The notes under the pieces were generated by a model. It ran no database searches and was not told where the DNA came from. It was given only the letters and a program-made list of their open reading frames with translations. Both the position numbers and the translations under genes were made by a program. Below are positions 43,349 to 53,855 of a stretch of 64,000 nt of DNA, piece after piece. The DNA comes from Chitiniphilus purpureus (lineage in GTDB: Bacteria; Pseudomonadota; Gammaproteobacteria; Burkholderiales; Chitinibacteraceae), in assembly GCF_025642115.1 (NCBI RefSeq), contig NZ_CP106753.1:2193501-2257500 (forward strand), in the 5' to 3' direction. Each line of letters begins with the position of its first letter. The first letter of the stretch is position 1.

Positions 43349-44131
43349 ATGAAATACGCGCTGGCCATCGAATACGATGGACGTGCTTTTTGCGGCTGGC
43401 AGGTCCAGCCTGACCAGCCCACCGTGCAAGCCGCGCTTGAAGAGGCGCTTGCCCGGATGGCAGGCCATCCGGTGCGCGTGCACGCGGCCGGGCGGACCGA
43501 TACCGGCGTACATGCCACTGGCCAGATTGCCCATTTCGACACCGAAGCCGTGCGCCCGCTGACCGCCTGGGTGAGGGGCGTCAACCGTTTTCTGCCGCCA
43601 GGTGTCGCTGTGTTGCGTGCCATGCCGGTGCCCGACGATTTCCACGCCCGCTTCTCAGCCTGCGCAAGGCACTACCGCTATCTGCTGCTCAACCATCCGG
43701 TGCGACCGGCATTGATGGCCGGCCGGATCGGCTGGATGCATCAGCCGCTGGCACTCGAGCCGCTGCACGCGGCTGCCGCACTGCTGCTGGGCCGCCATGA
43801 TTTTTCCAGTTTCCGCGCCGCCGAATGCCAGGCCAAGACGCCGGTCAAGACCTTGCATCGCCTTGAGATCCAGAGGCAGGGCCATCTGCTGGTGTTCGAT
43901 TTCGCGGCGGATGCTTTTCTGCACCACATGGTGCGCAATATGATGGGCGCGCTGTTGCATGTGGCGAAGGGCAACTGCCCGCCGGAGTGGATCGCGGCGT
44001 TGCTGGCGGCCAGGGATCGTGCACTGGCGCCACCCACCTTCATGCCAGACGGGCTTTATCTGGCCGGCGTCAGCTATCCTGCCCACTTCGGTCTCGATAG
44101 CGAGCCGGCTGCACGCCACGCGCTGATTTGA
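43349..44131 (+). CDS. truA: tRNA pseudouridine(38-40) synthase
   Basis: A 260-residue TruA that modifies positions 38-40 in the anticodon arm. The catalytic aspartate is in AAGRTDTGVHATGQ (about residues 47-60), and YALAIEYDGRAFCGWQVQP opens the protein. RHYRYLLLN and FLHHMVRNMMGALL are typical later motifs. Length normal. It is followed by trpF 21 bases later. Confidence 0.96.
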   Translation: MKYALAIEYDGRAFCGWQVQPDQPTVQAALEEALARMAGHPVRVHAAGRTDTGVHATGQIAHFDTEAVRPLTAWVRGVNRFLPPGVAVLRAMPVPDDFHARFSACARHYRYLLLNHPVRPALMAGRIGWMHQPLALEPLHAAAALLLGRHDFSSFRAAECQAKTPVKTLHRLEIQRQGHLLVFDFAADAFLHHMVRNMMGALLHVAKGNCPPEWIAALLAARDRALAPPTFMPDGLYLAGVSYPAHFGLDSEPAARHALI

Positions 44132-44152
44132 ACCTATCCGGATGAATCCTTT

Positions 44153-44779
44153 ATGACGCCACGCATCAAGATCTGCGGCCTGCGCGATGCTAAGACCGCC
44201 GCTGCAGCGGCCCGGCTGGGGGCCGACGCCATCGGCCTCGTGTTCTATCCACCCAGCCCGCGCAACGTGGATGCGGTTGTGGCCAGGGCCATCTGCGGTG
44301 CGCTGCCGCCGTTCGTGACAAGCGTCGGACTCTTCGTCGATGCCGACCCGGCCCTCGTGCGGGCGGTGCTGGATCAGGTGCCGCTGGACCTGCTGCAGTT
44401 CCATGGCGATGAAGCGCCAGACTACTGCCGCGCCTTCGGCCGGCCCTATATGAAGGCGGTACGGGTTAAACACGATGTAAATTTGCTAGAATACGCGGCC
44501 CGCTACGCCGACGCGCGTGGTCTCCTGGTCGACGCCTTTGTCGACGGCGTGCCTGGCGGCACCGGCGCGGCCTTCGACTGGCGTTTGCTGCCGCCCGGCC
44601 TGCCGTTGCCGCTGGTGCTCTCGGGTGGCCTTGACCCCGACAATGTCGCCGCCGCAGTCGCCCAGGTGCGGCCGTGGGCGGTGGATGTCTCCAGCGGCGT
44701 GGAAGCCCGCCGGGGTGTGAAGGATTTGGCAAGGATTGCAGCGTTCATCCAGGCGGTGCGCGCAGCTTCGATTGAGTGA
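44153..44779 (+). CDS. trpF: Phosphoribosylanthranilate isomerase
   Basis: A 208-residue single-function TrpF, third step of tryptophan synthesis. It has the catalytic cysteine in [31 protein letters not shown] and the phosphate-binding [10 protein letters not shown] and [15 protein letters not shown]. Separate from TrpC, as in most Betaproteobacteria. trpB starts seven bases after its stop. Confidence 0.96.
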   Translation: MTPRIKICGLRDAKTAAAAARLGADAIGLVFYPPSPRNVDAVVARAICGALPPFVTSVGLFVDADPALVRAVLDQVPLDLLQFHGDEAPDYCRAFGRPYMKAVRVKHDVNLLEYAARYADARGLLVDAFVDGVPGGTGAAFDWRLLPPGLPLPLVLSGGLDPDNVAAAVAQVRPWAVDVSSGVEARRGVKDLARIAAFIQAVRAASIE

Positions 44780-44786
44780 GACGACT

Positions 44787-45998
44787 ATGAACGATTTCCT
44801 GCGCTACGAGCAGCCCGATACCTGTGGCCATTTCGGCCAGTTCGGCGGCATCTATGTGGCCGAGACGCTGATGCCGGCACTGGACGAGTTGCGCATCGAG
44901 TACGAAAAGGCGATGCAGGATCCGGACTTCCTCGCCGAGTTCAAGTCCGAACTCAAGCACTACGTGGGGCGGCCGAGCCCCATCTACCACGCCAGGCGCT
45001 GGTCCGAGCAGATCGGCGGCGCGCAGATCTATCTGAAGCGTGAAGACCTCAACCACACCGGTGCGCACAAGGTCAACAACACCATCGGCCAGGCGCTGCT
45101 CGCGCGCCGCATGGGCAAGAAGCGCGTGATTGCCGAAACCGGTGCCGGCCAGCATGGCGTGGCCTCGGCCACCGTGGCGGCGCGCTACGGCCTTGAGTGC
45201 GTGGTCTACATGGGCGCCGAGGATGTGGCCCGCCAATCGCCCAATGTCTACCGGATGAAGCTGCTGGGCGCACAGGTCGTCGCCGTGTCTTCGGGGTCGA
45301 AGACGCTCAAGGACGCGATGAACGAGGCGATGCGTGACTGGGTCACCAATGTGGACAGCACCTACTACATCATCGGCACCTGCGCCGGCCCGCATCCGTA
45401 TCCGATGCTGGTGCGTGACTTCCAATGCGTGATCGGCGAGGAGTGCAAGACGCAGATGGTCGACCTGATCGGCCGTCAGCCCGACGCGGTGGTCGCCTGC
45501 GTCGGTGGCGGCTCCAACGCCATCGGTATCTTCCATCCCTATATCGACGTGCCCGGCGTGCGCCTGATCGGTGTCGAGGCAGGGGGCGACGGGCTCGATA
45601 CCGGCCGCCATGCCGCCCCGCTGACCGCCAATGCCAAGCCCGGCGTGCTGCACGGCAACCGCACCTATCTGATGCAGGACGAGCACGGCCAGATCATCGA
45701 GACGCACTCGATCTCGGCCGGGCTTGACTACCCGGGGGTCGGCCCCGAGCACAGCCATCTCAAGGATATCCAACGCGCCGAATATGTCGCCGCCACCGAT
45801 GCCGAGGCGCTCGCAGCCTTCCACGACCTGTGCCGCTTCGAGGGCATCATTCCGGCACTGGAGTCCAGCCATGCGCTGGCGCATGCCGCCAAGCTGGCGC
45901 GTGGGCTCGATCGCGAGCAGGTGATCCTGGTCAATCTCTCCGGCCGTGGCGACAAGGACATTCCCACCATCGCCCGTCTGGACGGCATTCAACTGTAG
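44787..45998 (+). CDS. trpB: Tryptophan synthase beta chain
   Basis: A 403-residue PLP enzyme that joins indole and serine. The PLP lysine is K95 in [14 protein letters not shown], and [15 protein letters not shown] and the C-terminal NLSGRGDKD bind phosphate and cofactor. The ATG at 44787 gives the usual N-terminus [11 protein letters not shown]; the longer frame lies in trpF. An intrinsic terminator follows immediately, before trpA. Confidence 0.97.
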   Translation: MNDFLRYEQPDTCGHFGQFGGIYVAETLMPALDELRIEYEKAMQDPDFLAEFKSELKHYVGRPSPIYHARRWSEQIGGAQIYLKREDLNHTGAHKVNNTIGQALLARRMGKKRVIAETGAGQHGVASATVAARYGLECVVYMGAEDVARQSPNVYRMKLLGAQVVAVSSGSKTLKDAMNEAMRDWVTNVDSTYYIIGTCAGPHPYPMLVRDFQCVIGEECKTQMVDLIGRQPDAVVACVGGGSNAIGIFHPYIDVPGVRLIGVEAGGDGLDTGRHAAPLTANAKPGVLHGNRTYLMQDEHGQIIETHSISAGLDYPGVGPEHSHLKDIQRAEYVAATDAEALAAFHDLCRFEGIIPALESSHALAHAAKLARGLDREQVILVNLSGRGDKDIPTIARLDGIQL

Positions 45999-46003
45999 CC
46001 AAC

Positions 46004-46033
46004 CCGGAGCGCATTCTGCGCTCCGGTTTTTTT
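46004..46033 (+). terminator. Intrinsic terminator between trpB and trpA
   Basis: A 9-bp perfect stem (CCGGAGCGC / GCGCTCCGG) with an ATTCT loop is followed directly by seven T residues. It begins six bases after the trpB stop and ends 14 bases before the trpA ATG. It has all features of a factor-independent terminator yet lies inside what is normally one operon. Confidence 0.9.
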
Positions 46034-46046
46034 AGAACCCGAAACC

Positions 46047-46850
46047 ATGTCCCGAATCCAGAACGTACTTGCGCAACTGGCGGCCCAGGGCCGGCAGGCG
46101 CTGATTCCTTTCATCACCGCGGGTGACCCGCATCCGGCACTCACGGTCGAGCTGATGCATGCGCTCGTCACCGGCGGGGCGGACATCATCGAGCTGGGGG
46201 TGCCGTTTTCCGATCCGATGGCCGATGGTCCGGTGATCCAGCGCGCCAGCGAACGTGCGCTCGCCCATGGGGTGTCGCTGCGCCAGGTGCTGGCGATGGT
46301 GGCGCAGTTCCGTGAGCGCGATGCCGCGACCCCGGTGGTGCTGATGGGCTACGCCAATCCGGTCGAGGCGATGGGCTACGAGGTCTTTGCCAGTGCCGCG
46401 GTGGCTGCCGGCGTCGACGGCGTGCTGACCGTCGATCTGCCGCCCGAGGAGGCCGGACCGTGCAATGCCGTGCTGCGTGCCCATGGGCTCGACCAGATCT
46501 TCCTCTTGGCGCCCACCACCCCCGAGTCCCGGCTCAAGGCCGCGGCACGGCTGGCCAGCGGCTATGTCTACTACGTCTCGCTCAAGGGCGTGACCGGCGC
46601 TGCGCATCTGGACGTGTCCAATGTGGCCGAGAAGCTGGCAATGCTCAGGACACACCTGTCGCTGCCGATCGGCGTGGGCTTCGGCATCCGCGATGCCGCC
46701 TCGGCACGCGCGGTGGCCGCAGTGGCCGATGCGGTGGTGATCGGTTCGCGGCTGGTGCAGGAAGTGGAGGCGGGCGAGGCGGGCCTCGCGCAACGTCTGA
46801 CCGATTTTCTCGCCGGCGTCCGCGCGGCGATGGATACGGCGCGCGCCTGA
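46047..46850 (+). CDS. trpA: Tryptophan synthase alpha chain
   Basis: A 267-residue TIM-barrel enzyme that cleaves indole-3-glycerol phosphate and channels indole to Trp[20 protein letters not shown] holds the catalytic Glu and Asp; [12 protein letters not shown] and [12 protein letters not shown] form loop 6 and the phosphate site. The 48-base gap to trpB is almost filled by a terminator, so expression probably depends on read-through or on a promoter that I cannot identify. Confidence 0.97.
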   Translation: MSRIQNVLAQLAAQGRQALIPFITAGDPHPALTVELMHALVTGGADIIELGVPFSDPMADGPVIQRASERALAHGVSLRQVLAMVAQFRERDAATPVVLMGYANPVEAMGYEVFASAAVAAGVDGVLTVDLPPEEAGPCNAVLRAHGLDQIFLLAPTTPESRLKAAARLASGYVYYVSLKGVTGAAHLDVSNVAEKLAMLRTHLSLPIGVGFGIRDAASARAVAAVADAVVIGSRLVQEVEAGEAGLAQRLTDFLAGVRAAMDTARA

Positions 46851-46873
46851 AGCGCGGCCGATAGGAGCATCTC

Positions 46874-47743
46874 ATGAGCTGGTTGCAAAAACTCCTGCCG
46901 CCCAAGATCAAGAGCCGCGAGCCGGGCGCCAAGTCGGCGGTGCCCGAGGGGCTGTGGCACAAGTGTTCGGCGTGTGGCGCAGTGCTGTATCGCACCGATC
47001 TGGAAAACAACCTGGATGTCTGCCCTAAGTGCAGCTTCCATAACCGCATCAACGCGCGGCGCCGGCTGGATCTCCTGCTGGATGCCGAGGGCCGCTTCGA
47101 GATCGGCGCCGAGGTGCGGCCGGTGGACATCCTCAAGTTCAAGGCGGTCAAGCGTTACAGTGAACAGCTCGACGGCTTCAAGACCAGTACCGGCGAGGAC
47201 GACGCGCTGGTGGTGATGCAGGGTGCCATCCATTCGGTGCCGGCGGTGGTCGCGGTGTTCGAGTACGGTTTCGTCAACGGTTCGATGGGCTCCGTGGTCG
47301 GCGAGCGCTTCGTGCGCGGCGTGCAATCGGCGATCGAACAGGGCTGCCCATTCATCTGCGTCTCCGCCTCGGGCGGGGCGCGCATGCAGGAAGGGCTCAC
47401 TTCGCTGATGCAGATGGCCAAGACCAGCGCCATCCTGACCCGGCTCGCCGAAAAACGCCTGCCGTTCATCTCGCTGCTGACCGATCCGACCATGGGGGGC
47501 GTCTCGGCCTCGTTCGCCTTCCTGGGTGACGTGGTGCTCGCCGAGCCGGGTGCGCTGATCGGCTTTGCCGGTCCGCGTGTGATCGAGCAGACGGTGCGCG
47601 AGACGCTCCCGGAAGGCTTCCAGCGCTCCGAATTCCTGCTGGAGAAAGGTGCGCTGGACATGGTGGTGGACCGTCGCGAGCTGCGGCTGAAGATCGCCCA
47701 GTTGCTGACGCTGCTCTCCAAGCAGCCCGCCATCGCCGCGTGA
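46874..47743 (+). CDS. accD: Acetyl-CoA carboxylase carboxyltransferase subunit beta
   Basis: A 289-residue AccD, the beta half of the carboxyltransferase that makes malonyl-CoA. The N-terminal zinc ribbon is CSACGAVLY and [10 protein letters not shown] (about residues 35-61), and the crotonase-like core has [17 protein letters not shown] and [16 protein letters not shown] precedes the ATG. Its place between trpA and folC is typical. Confidence 0.97.
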   Translation: MSWLQKLLPPKIKSREPGAKSAVPEGLWHKCSACGAVLYRTDLENNLDVCPKCSFHNRINARRRLDLLLDAEGRFEIGAEVRPVDILKFKAVKRYSEQLDGFKTSTGEDDALVVMQGAIHSVPAVVAVFEYGFVNGSMGSVVGERFVRGVQSAIEQGCPFICVSASGGARMQEGLTSLMQMAKTSAILTRLAEKRLPFISLLTDPTMGGVSASFAFLGDVVLAEPGALIGFAGPRVIEQTVRETLPEGFQRSEFLLEKGALDMVVDRRELRLKIAQLLTLLSKQPAIAA

Positions 47744-47753
47744 GCATGCTCCG

Positions 47754-47780
47754 ACGTGGCGCCGTAGCACGCCGCCACGT
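47754..47780 (+). terminator. Hairpin after accD
   Basis: An 8-bp stem (ACGTGGCG / CGCCACGT) with an 11-base loop starts 11 bases after the accD stop. There is no T-run, so termination is uncertain. Confidence 0.3.
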
Positions 47781-47845
47781 GATCCCGCACGAAGCGGCCT
47801 GCCGGCCTCATGCCGCGGCCGCTCTCTTCCAAAGGCCCGCCTGCG

Positions 47846-49132
47846 ATGTTCCGCGCCGATACGCTTGAGGCCTGGCTGGCCCACCTCGAACAGCTGCATC
47901 CCGCCGCCATCGAACTGGGTCTGGCGCGTGTGGCGCAGGTCCGCGATGCGCTCGGCCTGGCACCGGGCTTCCCGATCCTGACCGTGGGTGGCACCAACGG
48001 CAAAGGGTCGGTGTGCGCCATGCTGAGTGCCATGCTGCGTGCCGCGGGGTTCAAGGTCGGCACCTATACCTCGCCGCATCTGCTGCGCTACAACGAGCGC
48101 GTGCGCATCGATCTCGAACCCGCCGACGATGCCCGGATCGTCGCCGCGCTGGCTGCGGTCGAGGCGGCGCGCGCCGATACATCGCTCACCTATTTCGAAT
48201 TCGGCACCCTGGCCGCGATGCACCAGTTCATTGCAGCGGGCGTGGACGTGGCGGTGCTGGAAGTGGGCCTCGGCGGACGGCTCGATGCGGTCAACGTCTT
48301 CGAGCCGGATGTGGCCGCCGTGGTCAGCATCGATCTGGACCATCAATCGTTCCTTGGAAACACCCGTGAAGCGATCGCGTTTGAAAAAGCTGGGATCTAC
48401 CGGCCAGGCAAGCCTGCGCTCTGCGCAGATCCAGACCCGCCGCAGACGCTATTGGATGTGGCTGCGCAGCAGGGCGCCGATCTGCAGCTGATCGGCCGCG
48501 ACTTTTCCTGGCGCAAGGAAGCCGAAGGCAACCAGTGGTCATGCCGGACGCGTTCCGGCACCCGCCACGCGCTGCCGCTGCCGGCGTTGCGCGGCCCCTA
48601 CCAGCTGGACAACGCGGCGCTGGCGATCGCCATGCTCGATACATTGCGCGAGCGTCTGCCGGTCAGCCTGGGCCAGATCAAGCGCGGCCTGCTGGAGGTC
48701 GAATGGCCGGCGCGCTGCCAGGTGCTGCCGGGCAGACCGCAGACCGTGCTGGATGTGGCCCACAATCCGCACGCGGCGCGCGCGCTGCGTCAGGCGCTCG
48801 ATGGCATGGGCTTTGCCGCCAACACGCATGCGGTGTTCGGCGCAATGGCGGACAAGGATGTCGCCGGCGTCGTCGCCCAACTGGCGGACCGCGTCGATCA
48901 TTGGCATCTCGCGGCGCCGCAGACCGCGCGTGCCGCCCCGGCCGAGGCGTTGCAGGGCCACATCGGTGCCCTGGCGCCGCGCGCCGGCATCACCTGCCAC
49001 GGGTCGATCGCCGCGGCTTACCGTGCCGCCTGTGAGGCGGCTGGCGAAGCTGATAGAATTCTGGTCTTTGGGTCCTTCTATACCGTGGCCGAAGTGATGG
49101 CCGCGCGTACCGGTGAGCATGGCACGAGATAA
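47846..49132 (+). CDS. folC: Folylpolyglutamate synthase / dihydrofolate synthase
   Basis: A 428-residue Mur-ligase-family enzyme that adds glutamate to dihydropteroate and folates. The P-loop is TVGGTNGKGSVCAML (about residues 48-62), followed by GTYTSPHLLRYNERVRI and the C-terminal LDVAHNPHAARALR. The ATG at 47846 matches the usual N-terminus FRADTLEAWLAHLEQLHP. Its end overlaps the next gene by 14 bases. Confidence 0.95.
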   Translation: MFRADTLEAWLAHLEQLHPAAIELGLARVAQVRDALGLAPGFPILTVGGTNGKGSVCAMLSAMLRAAGFKVGTYTSPHLLRYNERVRIDLEPADDARIVAALAAVEAARADTSLTYFEFGTLAAMHQFIAAGVDVAVLEVGLGGRLDAVNVFEPDVAAVVSIDLDHQSFLGNTREAIAFEKAGIYRPGKPALCADPDPPQTLLDVAAQQGADLQLIGRDFSWRKEAEGNQWSCRTRSGTRHALPLPALRGPYQLDNAALAIAMLDTLRERLPVSLGQIKRGLLEVEWPARCQVLPGRPQTVLDVAHNPHAARALRQALDGMGFAANTHAVFGAMADKDVAGVVAQLADRVDHWHLAAPQTARAAPAEALQGHIGALAPRAGITCHGSIAAAYRAACEAAGEADRILVFGSFYTVAEVMAARTGEHGTR

Positions 49133-49799
49133 CGTCAGCGAAGAGTTGCTGCAGCTGCGTAAACGGGCGCGGCGGCGTCTGGTGGGGGCGATTGCGCTGG
49201 TCCTGTTCGCGCTGACCGTCCTGTGGACGGTGATGGACGCCGAGCCGCCACAGAATCTGGCGCAGGATGCGCAGCCGGTGGTGATCGAGGCGAGCGCCCC
49301 GAGTGTGGCGGCCAGCGCGACGCCACCTGTGCCGACCGCGCAAAGCGCCAGTGCGGCGCTTGCCGCCCTGCCCGGCAGGCTCGTGACCCAGCAGACCGGA
49401 AACGTTGCCGACGCCGTGACGCCGCCGACACCCGAGCCCCGGCCGAGCCCGCTGCCTTCGCCCATCATCCCCAAGCCCAAACCGACACCCCCACCCAAAC
49501 CGACCGTGGCGCCCAAGCCCAAGGCCGACCCCAAGCGCATCCTCGAAGGGCTGGATGAGCCGGCTGCCGCCGGCGCCCCCGTATTCGTGCAGATCGGCGC
49601 CTATGGTGATGCCGCCAAGGCGGCGCAGATCGCCGACAAGCTCAAGGCTGCGGGACTGCCGGCGCGTGCCGAACCGGTGACGGTCAAAGGCGTGGGGCTG
49701 ACCCGCGTGCGGATCGGTCCGTTGCCGCGCCCGCAAGGCGAAGCGGCGCAGCGCAAGGCCGCTGCGCTCGGCTATACGCCGCAACTGGTGAGCAAGTAA
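49119..49799 (+). CDS. SPOR-domain (DedD-like) membrane protein
   Basis: A 226-residue protein with a short cytoplasmic N-terminus, one membrane helix (VGAIALVLFALTVLWTV, about 23-39), a long Ala/Pro-rich periplasmic linker with a PKPKPTPPPKPT stretch, and a C-terminal SPOR domain (about 150-226, VFVQIGAYGDAAKAAQIADKL onwards, cut here in pieces). SPOR domains bind septal peptidoglycan lacking stem peptides. Position between folC and cvpA equals dedD of E. coli. A GTG two codons upstream is an alternative start. Confidence 0.85.
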   Translation: MARDNVSEELLQLRKRARRRLVGAIALVLFALTVLWTVMDAEPPQNLAQDAQPVVIEASAPSVAASATPPVPTAQSASAALAALPGRLVTQQTGNVADAVTPPTPEPRPSPLPSPIIPKPKPTPPPKPTVAPKPKADPKRILEGLDEPAAAGAPVFVQIGAYGDAAKAAQIADKLKAAGLPARAEPVTVKGVGLTRVRIGPLPRPQGEAAQRKAAALGYTPQLVSK

Positions 49800-49802
49800 G
49801 GC

Positions 49803-50294
49803 GTGACCGCATTCGATTACGTGGTGCTCGCGGTGCTGGGACTGTCGGTGCTGCTTTCGGTGATGCGTGGACTGGTGCAGGAGCTGATGGCGCTGGCGGC
49901 CTGGGTGTTGGCGGCGGGCATTTCGATCACCTATGCCGACGACGCCGCGCGGTTGATGCCCGCCGGACTGCCCAGCGAACCCTTGCGCTATCTGGCCGGT
50001 TTTGCCGGATTGTTTTTCGCAGTGTGGCTGTTGACCACGCTGACGCGGATCACATTGAACCAGTTTGTGAAGGCGGCCGGGCTCAAGCCGCTCGATCGCC
50101 TGGCGGGCGGTGTGTTCGGATTGGTGCGTGGCGTGCTGTTTGTCATGCTGATCGTGCTGGGTGCGGGGCTGACCTCACTGCCCAAGAACAAGGCTTGGCA
50201 GGATGCGATGTTCAGCCCCTTGTTCGAGGCGTCGGCGCTCATGGTGTTGCCATGGCTGCCGCAGGCGCTGTCCCAGCATGTGCGTTACGAATGA
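49803..50294 (+). CDS. cvpA: CvpA family membrane protein
   Basis: A 163-residue protein with four membrane helices beginning TAFDYVVLAVLGLSVLLSV and including AGFAGLFFAVWLLTTLT and a LDRLAGGVFGLVRGVLFV segment conserved in CvpA. E. coli CvpA was named for colicin V production; its cellular role concerns the envelope. The GTG at 49803 begins three bases after the previous stop. purF follows, as in E. coli. Confidence 0.92.
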   Translation: MTAFDYVVLAVLGLSVLLSVMRGLVQELMALAAWVLAAGISITYADDAARLMPAGLPSEPLRYLAGFAGLFFAVWLLTTLTRITLNQFVKAAGLKPLDRLAGGVFGLVRGVLFVMLIVLGAGLTSLPKNKAWQDAMFSPLFEASALMVLPWLPQALSQHVRYE

Positions 50295-50324
50295 TTGATC
50301 TCTTCTGAGTCGAGAGGCTTTTCG

Positions 50325-51869
50325 ATGTGTGGCATTGTCGGCGTGGTCGCCAAAACCCCGGTCAACCAATTGCTCTATGACGGGCTCCTGGTCTTGCAAC
50401 ATCGCGGGCAGGATGCGGCCGGCATCGTGACGGGCGAAGGGCTTGTCTTCCATATGCACAAGGGGCAGGGGCTGGTGCGGGATGTGTTCCGCACCCGCAA
50501 CATGCGCTCGCTGCTCGGCAATGCCGGGATCGGTCATGTGCGCTATCCCACCGCCGGTTCGGCGTCTAGCCTCGCCGAATCGCAGCCGTTCTATGTGAAC
50601 AGCCCGTTCGGCATCGTGCTGGCGCACAACGGCAACCTGACCAACGACAAGCAGCTCAAGGAGGAGATGTACCGCACCGATCTGCGGCACATCAACACCA
50701 ATTCCGACTCGGAAGCGCTGCTCAACGTGCTGGCGCACGAACTGGGCCAGCGCATCCGCGGCCTGACGCTGACGCCGGACATCGTGTTCGACGCCGTCAC
50801 TGCGGTGCACCAGCGCGTGCGTGGCGCCTATGCGGTGGTGGCGATGATCGCCGGATTCGGCATGCTGGCCTTCCGCGATCCGCATGGCATCCGCCCGCTG
50901 GCACTGGGGACGCACGAAACGCCGGAGGGGACCGAATACCTGGTCGCCAGCGAATCGGTGGTGCTCGATACCATGGGCTTCAAGCTGGAGCGCGATGTAG
51001 CGCCGGGTGAGGCGCTGTTCGTCACCTTCGAAGGGCAGATGTACAGCCAGCAGTGCCACCCCAATCCCCAGCTCGTGCCCTGTATCTTCGAGCATGTGTA
51101 TTTCGCCCGGCCCGACAGCGTGATCGATGGCATCTCGGTGCACGAGGCGCGATTGAACATGGGCGAGCGGCTGGCCGAGAAGGTGCGCGGCCTGGTGCCC
51201 AGGCTCGACATCGATGTGGTGATCCCGATTCCCGACACCAGCCGCGACGCGGCGTTGCAACTGGCCAACGCCCTGGGGCTGCCGTATCGCGAGGGGTTCA
51301 TGAAGAACCGCTACATCGGCCGCACCTTCATCATGCCCGGCCAGGCCAGCCGCAGAAAATCGGTACGGCAGAAGCTCAATCCGATTGCGGTGGAGTTCCG
51401 CGGCAAGAATGTGCTGCTGGTCGACGATTCCATCGTGCGCGGCACCACGTCGCAGCAGATCGTGCAGATGGTGCGCGACTGCGGCGCGCAGAAGGTCTAT
51501 CTGGCGTCGGCCGCGCCGCCGGTGCAGTTCCCGCATGTATACGGCATCGACATGCCGACGCGGGCCGAATTGATCGCCACCGGCCGCAGCAACGAGGAGA
51601 TCGCGCGCGAGATCGGCGCTGACGCGGTGATCTACCAGGATCTGGATGCGCTCAAGACCGCGTGCGGCGAGGCGAGCGGCGGTACCATCGCCGAGTTCGA
51701 GACCTCGTGTTTCGACGGCAACTACATCACCGGCGATGTGACCGATGCCTATCTGGACGAGCTCGAAGCCAAGCGTCTGTCGCCGCTGTCGGCCAAGAGC
51801 AAGGAGAGCGACGCCGATACGCGGCTGCTCGACCTGAACATCGGTGTGGCCGAGCAGAACCTGATCTGA
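50325..51869 (+). CDS. purF: Amidophosphoribosyltransferase
   Basis: A 514-residue PurF, first committed step of purine synthesis. Cys2 of [10 protein letters not shown] is the N-terminal glutaminase nucleophile after methionine removal; the ATG at 50325 is therefore fixed. [13 protein letters not shown] follows, and the PRPP-binding site is [14 protein letters not shown]. There is no propeptide, as in E. coli. metZ follows after 145 bases in which I see no riboswitch. Confidence 0.96.
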   Translation: MCGIVGVVAKTPVNQLLYDGLLVLQHRGQDAAGIVTGEGLVFHMHKGQGLVRDVFRTRNMRSLLGNAGIGHVRYPTAGSASSLAESQPFYVNSPFGIVLAHNGNLTNDKQLKEEMYRTDLRHINTNSDSEALLNVLAHELGQRIRGLTLTPDIVFDAVTAVHQRVRGAYAVVAMIAGFGMLAFRDPHGIRPLALGTHETPEGTEYLVASESVVLDTMGFKLERDVAPGEALFVTFEGQMYSQQCHPNPQLVPCIFEHVYFARPDSVIDGISVHEARLNMGERLAEKVRGLVPRLDIDVVIPIPDTSRDAALQLANALGLPYREGFMKNRYIGRTFIMPGQASRRKSVRQKLNPIAVEFRGKNVLLVDDSIVRGTTSQQIVQMVRDCGAQKVYLASAAPPVQFPHVYGIDMPTRAELIATGRSNEEIAREIGADAVIYQDLDALKTACGEASGGTIAEFETSCFDGNYITGDVTDAYLDELEAKRLSPLSAKSKESDADTRLLDLNIGVAEQNLI

Positions 51870-52014
51870 TGCCCGGGTGCGTCCAGCCTGGCGCCAGGCC
51901 GGTCCGACGCGCGCCGCTGTTCTGCCCTTTGCTGCGCGCCGCTGTGGCGGTCGCGCCGTGCCGGTCCGCGCTACAACGGGTGCCATGCCTGCTGTTTCTT
52001 CATAGAGGTTGTCG

Positions 52015-53193
52015 ATGAACGATTTTCCCGACGAGCTGCATCCCGATACGCTGGCGATCCGTGCCGGCACATTGCGCACCGAGTTCGGCGAGCATTCGGA
52101 TGCGATGTATCTGACCTCCAGCTTCTGCGTCGGCAGCGCCGAGGAGGCCGCGCTCAAGTTCACCAACCAGATGCCGGGCTACATCTATTCGCGCTTCAGC
52201 AATCCCACGGTGACGGCATTCGAGCAGCGGCTGGCAGCGCTGGAAGGCGCGGAGCGGGCGATTGCCACCGCCAGCGGCATGAGCGCCATCCTGGCGCTGG
52301 GCATGGCCCATCTGAAGGCTGGCGACCATGTGGTGGCGTCCAGCGGCCTGTTCGGCGCCACCATCCAGTTGTTCAACGCCTATTTCGTCAAGTTCGGCGT
52401 CCAGATCAGCTATGCCAGCCCGACCGATCCGGCGGCCTGGGCGGCGGCAATCAGGCCCAACACCCGGCTGTTCTTCCTGGAAACCCCGTCCAACCCGCTG
52501 ACCGAAGTGGCCGACATCGCCGCCCTGGCCGAGATCGCCCACGCGCATGGCGCGCTGCTGGCGGTCGACAACTGCTTCTGCACACCCATCCTGCAGCAGC
52601 CGCTCAAGCTCGGCGCCGATCTGGTGGTGCACTCGGCGACCAAGTATCTGGACGGGCAGGGCAGGGTGCTGGGCGGCGCCGTCGCCGGCAGCACGGCATT
52701 GGTCGAGCCGGTGTATCTGTTCCTACGCACCGCCGGGCCCAGCCTGTCGCCGTTCAACGCCTGGGTGCTGCTCAAGGGCATGGAGACGTTGCCGCTGCGC
52801 ATGCGTGCGCATTGCGACAATGCGCTCAAGCTCGCCCAGTGGCTGCAGGCGCAGCCGCAGGTGGCGCGGGTGTATTACCCGGGCCTGCCGTCGCACCCGC
52901 AGTATGCGCTGGCCCAGCGCCAGCAGCGCGGTGGCGGCGGCATCGTCTCGTTCGAGGTCCATGGCGGGCGCGAAGCGGCCTGGCGGGTGGTCGATGCGGT
53001 CCAACTGATGAGCCGCACCGCCAACCTGGGCGACGTACGCACCACCATCACCCATCCGGCCAGCACCACGCACGGACGCATCACCCCCGAGGCGCGTGCC
53101 GCCGCCGGCATCACCGAGGGTCTGATCCGCCTTTCTGTCGGGCTGGAGCATGACGAGGATCTGATCGCCGATCTGCGGCGCGGCCTGGCTTAG
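52015..53193 (+). CDS. metZ: O-succinylhomoserine sulfhydrylase
   Basis: A 392-residue PLP enzyme of the Cys/Met metabolism family. The PLP lysine is in [18 protein letters not shown], and [21 protein letters not shown] is the N-terminal signature. It makes homocysteine from O-succinylhomoserine and sulfide. Location after purF is typical for metZ in Betaproteobacteria and Pseudomonas, which favours MetZ over MetB. I chose the ATG at 52015 over a TTG two codons upstream. Confidence 0.93.
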   Translation: MNDFPDELHPDTLAIRAGTLRTEFGEHSDAMYLTSSFCVGSAEEAALKFTNQMPGYIYSRFSNPTVTAFEQRLAALEGAERAIATASGMSAILALGMAHLKAGDHVVASSGLFGATIQLFNAYFVKFGVQISYASPTDPAAWAAAIRPNTRLFFLETPSNPLTEVADIAALAEIAHAHGALLAVDNCFCTPILQQPLKLGADLVVHSATKYLDGQGRVLGGAVAGSTALVEPVYLFLRTAGPSLSPFNAWVLLKGMETLPLRMRAHCDNALKLAQWLQAQPQVARVYYPGLPSHPQYALAQRQQRGGGGIVSFEVHGGREAAWRVVDAVQLMSRTANLGDVRTTITHPASTTHGRITPEARAAAGITEGLIRLSVGLEHDEDLIADLRRGLA

Positions 53194-53446
53194 CGCCAAC
53201 ACCACCGCTGCGCTGGCCGCGTCGCGTCCACTGGTCGCACCACCTGTACCGCCGGCGACCGAGGGCAGCCCGTTTCATCACCGGTAAGGACGCCGCGCAC
53301 TGCCTGTCAGGCGTGCTGCGCCGGGTTTTATACGCGGCGCCCCGCGCCTGTGCCCAATTCCGGCGCCGGGGCAAAGCAAGATCGTGCATCGGTGCCGCCG
53401 CTGGCCGGTTGCGGGCCGCTTCGATAGACTGGCGGCGTGCTTTTCG
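53194..53446 (+). other. Non-coding region after metZ
   Basis: About 250 bases with no supported gene. It ends in the riboswitch that controls the following exporter, so the promoter for that transcript should lie in here, but I cannot point to clear -35/-10 boxes. Confidence 0.45.
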
Positions 53447-53490
53447 GGTGTGCGGACGACCGTGCACCGTCATCCAACGGGGACGGCCCC
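53447..53490 (+). promoter_or_regulatory. Guanidine-II (mini-ykkC) riboswitch
   Basis: Two tandem hairpins each carry the diagnostic ACGR tetraloop. P1 is GGTGTGCGG-ACGA-CCGTGCACC (two G-U pairs) and P2 is GGGG-ACGG-CCCC, separated by a 10-base linker. The Shine-Dalgarno AGGAG follows 21 bases later and the ATG of a Gdx/SugE exporter 33 bases later. This is the known arrangement of mini-ykkC RNAs, which bind guanidinium and turn on its export. Confidence 0.9.
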
Positions 53491-53522
53491 TCTTTTCGAT
53501 GTCTTTCGATCAGGAGTGGTCA

Positions 53523-53855
53523 ATGAACCCCAATCTCGTTCCCTGGATCTACCTGTTGATCGCCGGCGTGCTGGAAGTGGCCTGGGCCATGGCGCTCAAG
53601 GCGTCGCACGGCTTTACCCGGCTGGTGCCCTCGGTGGTGTTCGCGGTGACGGCACTTGCCAGCCTGTATCTTTTGGCTGTCGCGATGCGTTCGCTGCCCG
53701 CCGGTACGGCATACGCGGTGTGGACCGGCATCGGCGCGGTCGGCACCGTGGTGCTGGGCATCGTCTGGCTGGGCGAGCCTGCCACCGTATGGCGACTGGT
53801 CTCGGTCGGTCTGATCCTGGCCGGCATCATCGGACTCAAGCTCGCCTCGGGCTGA
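53523..53855 (+). CDS. gdx: Guanidinium exporter Gdx (SugE), SMR family
   Basis: A 110-residue small multidrug resistance protein with four membrane helices. The essential proton/substrate glutamate is E18 in [14 protein letters not shown]; the EV.WA..LK pattern marks the Gdx/SugE branch rather than Emr[16 protein letters not shown] is the conserved third-helix motif. It works as an antiparallel dimer exchanging guanidinium for protons. The upstream guanidine-II riboswitch fits this role very well. Confidence 0.94.
   Translation: MNPNLVPWIYLLIAGVLEVAWAMALKASHGFTRLVPSVVFAVTALASLYLLAVAMRSLPAGTAYAVWTGIGAVGTVVLGIVWLGEPATVWRLVSVGLILAGIIGLKLASG

Noticed and set aside
51870..52014. SAM or SAH riboswitch before metZ
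   Set aside because: I looked for the conserved cores of the SAM-II, SAM-I and SAH types and found none.
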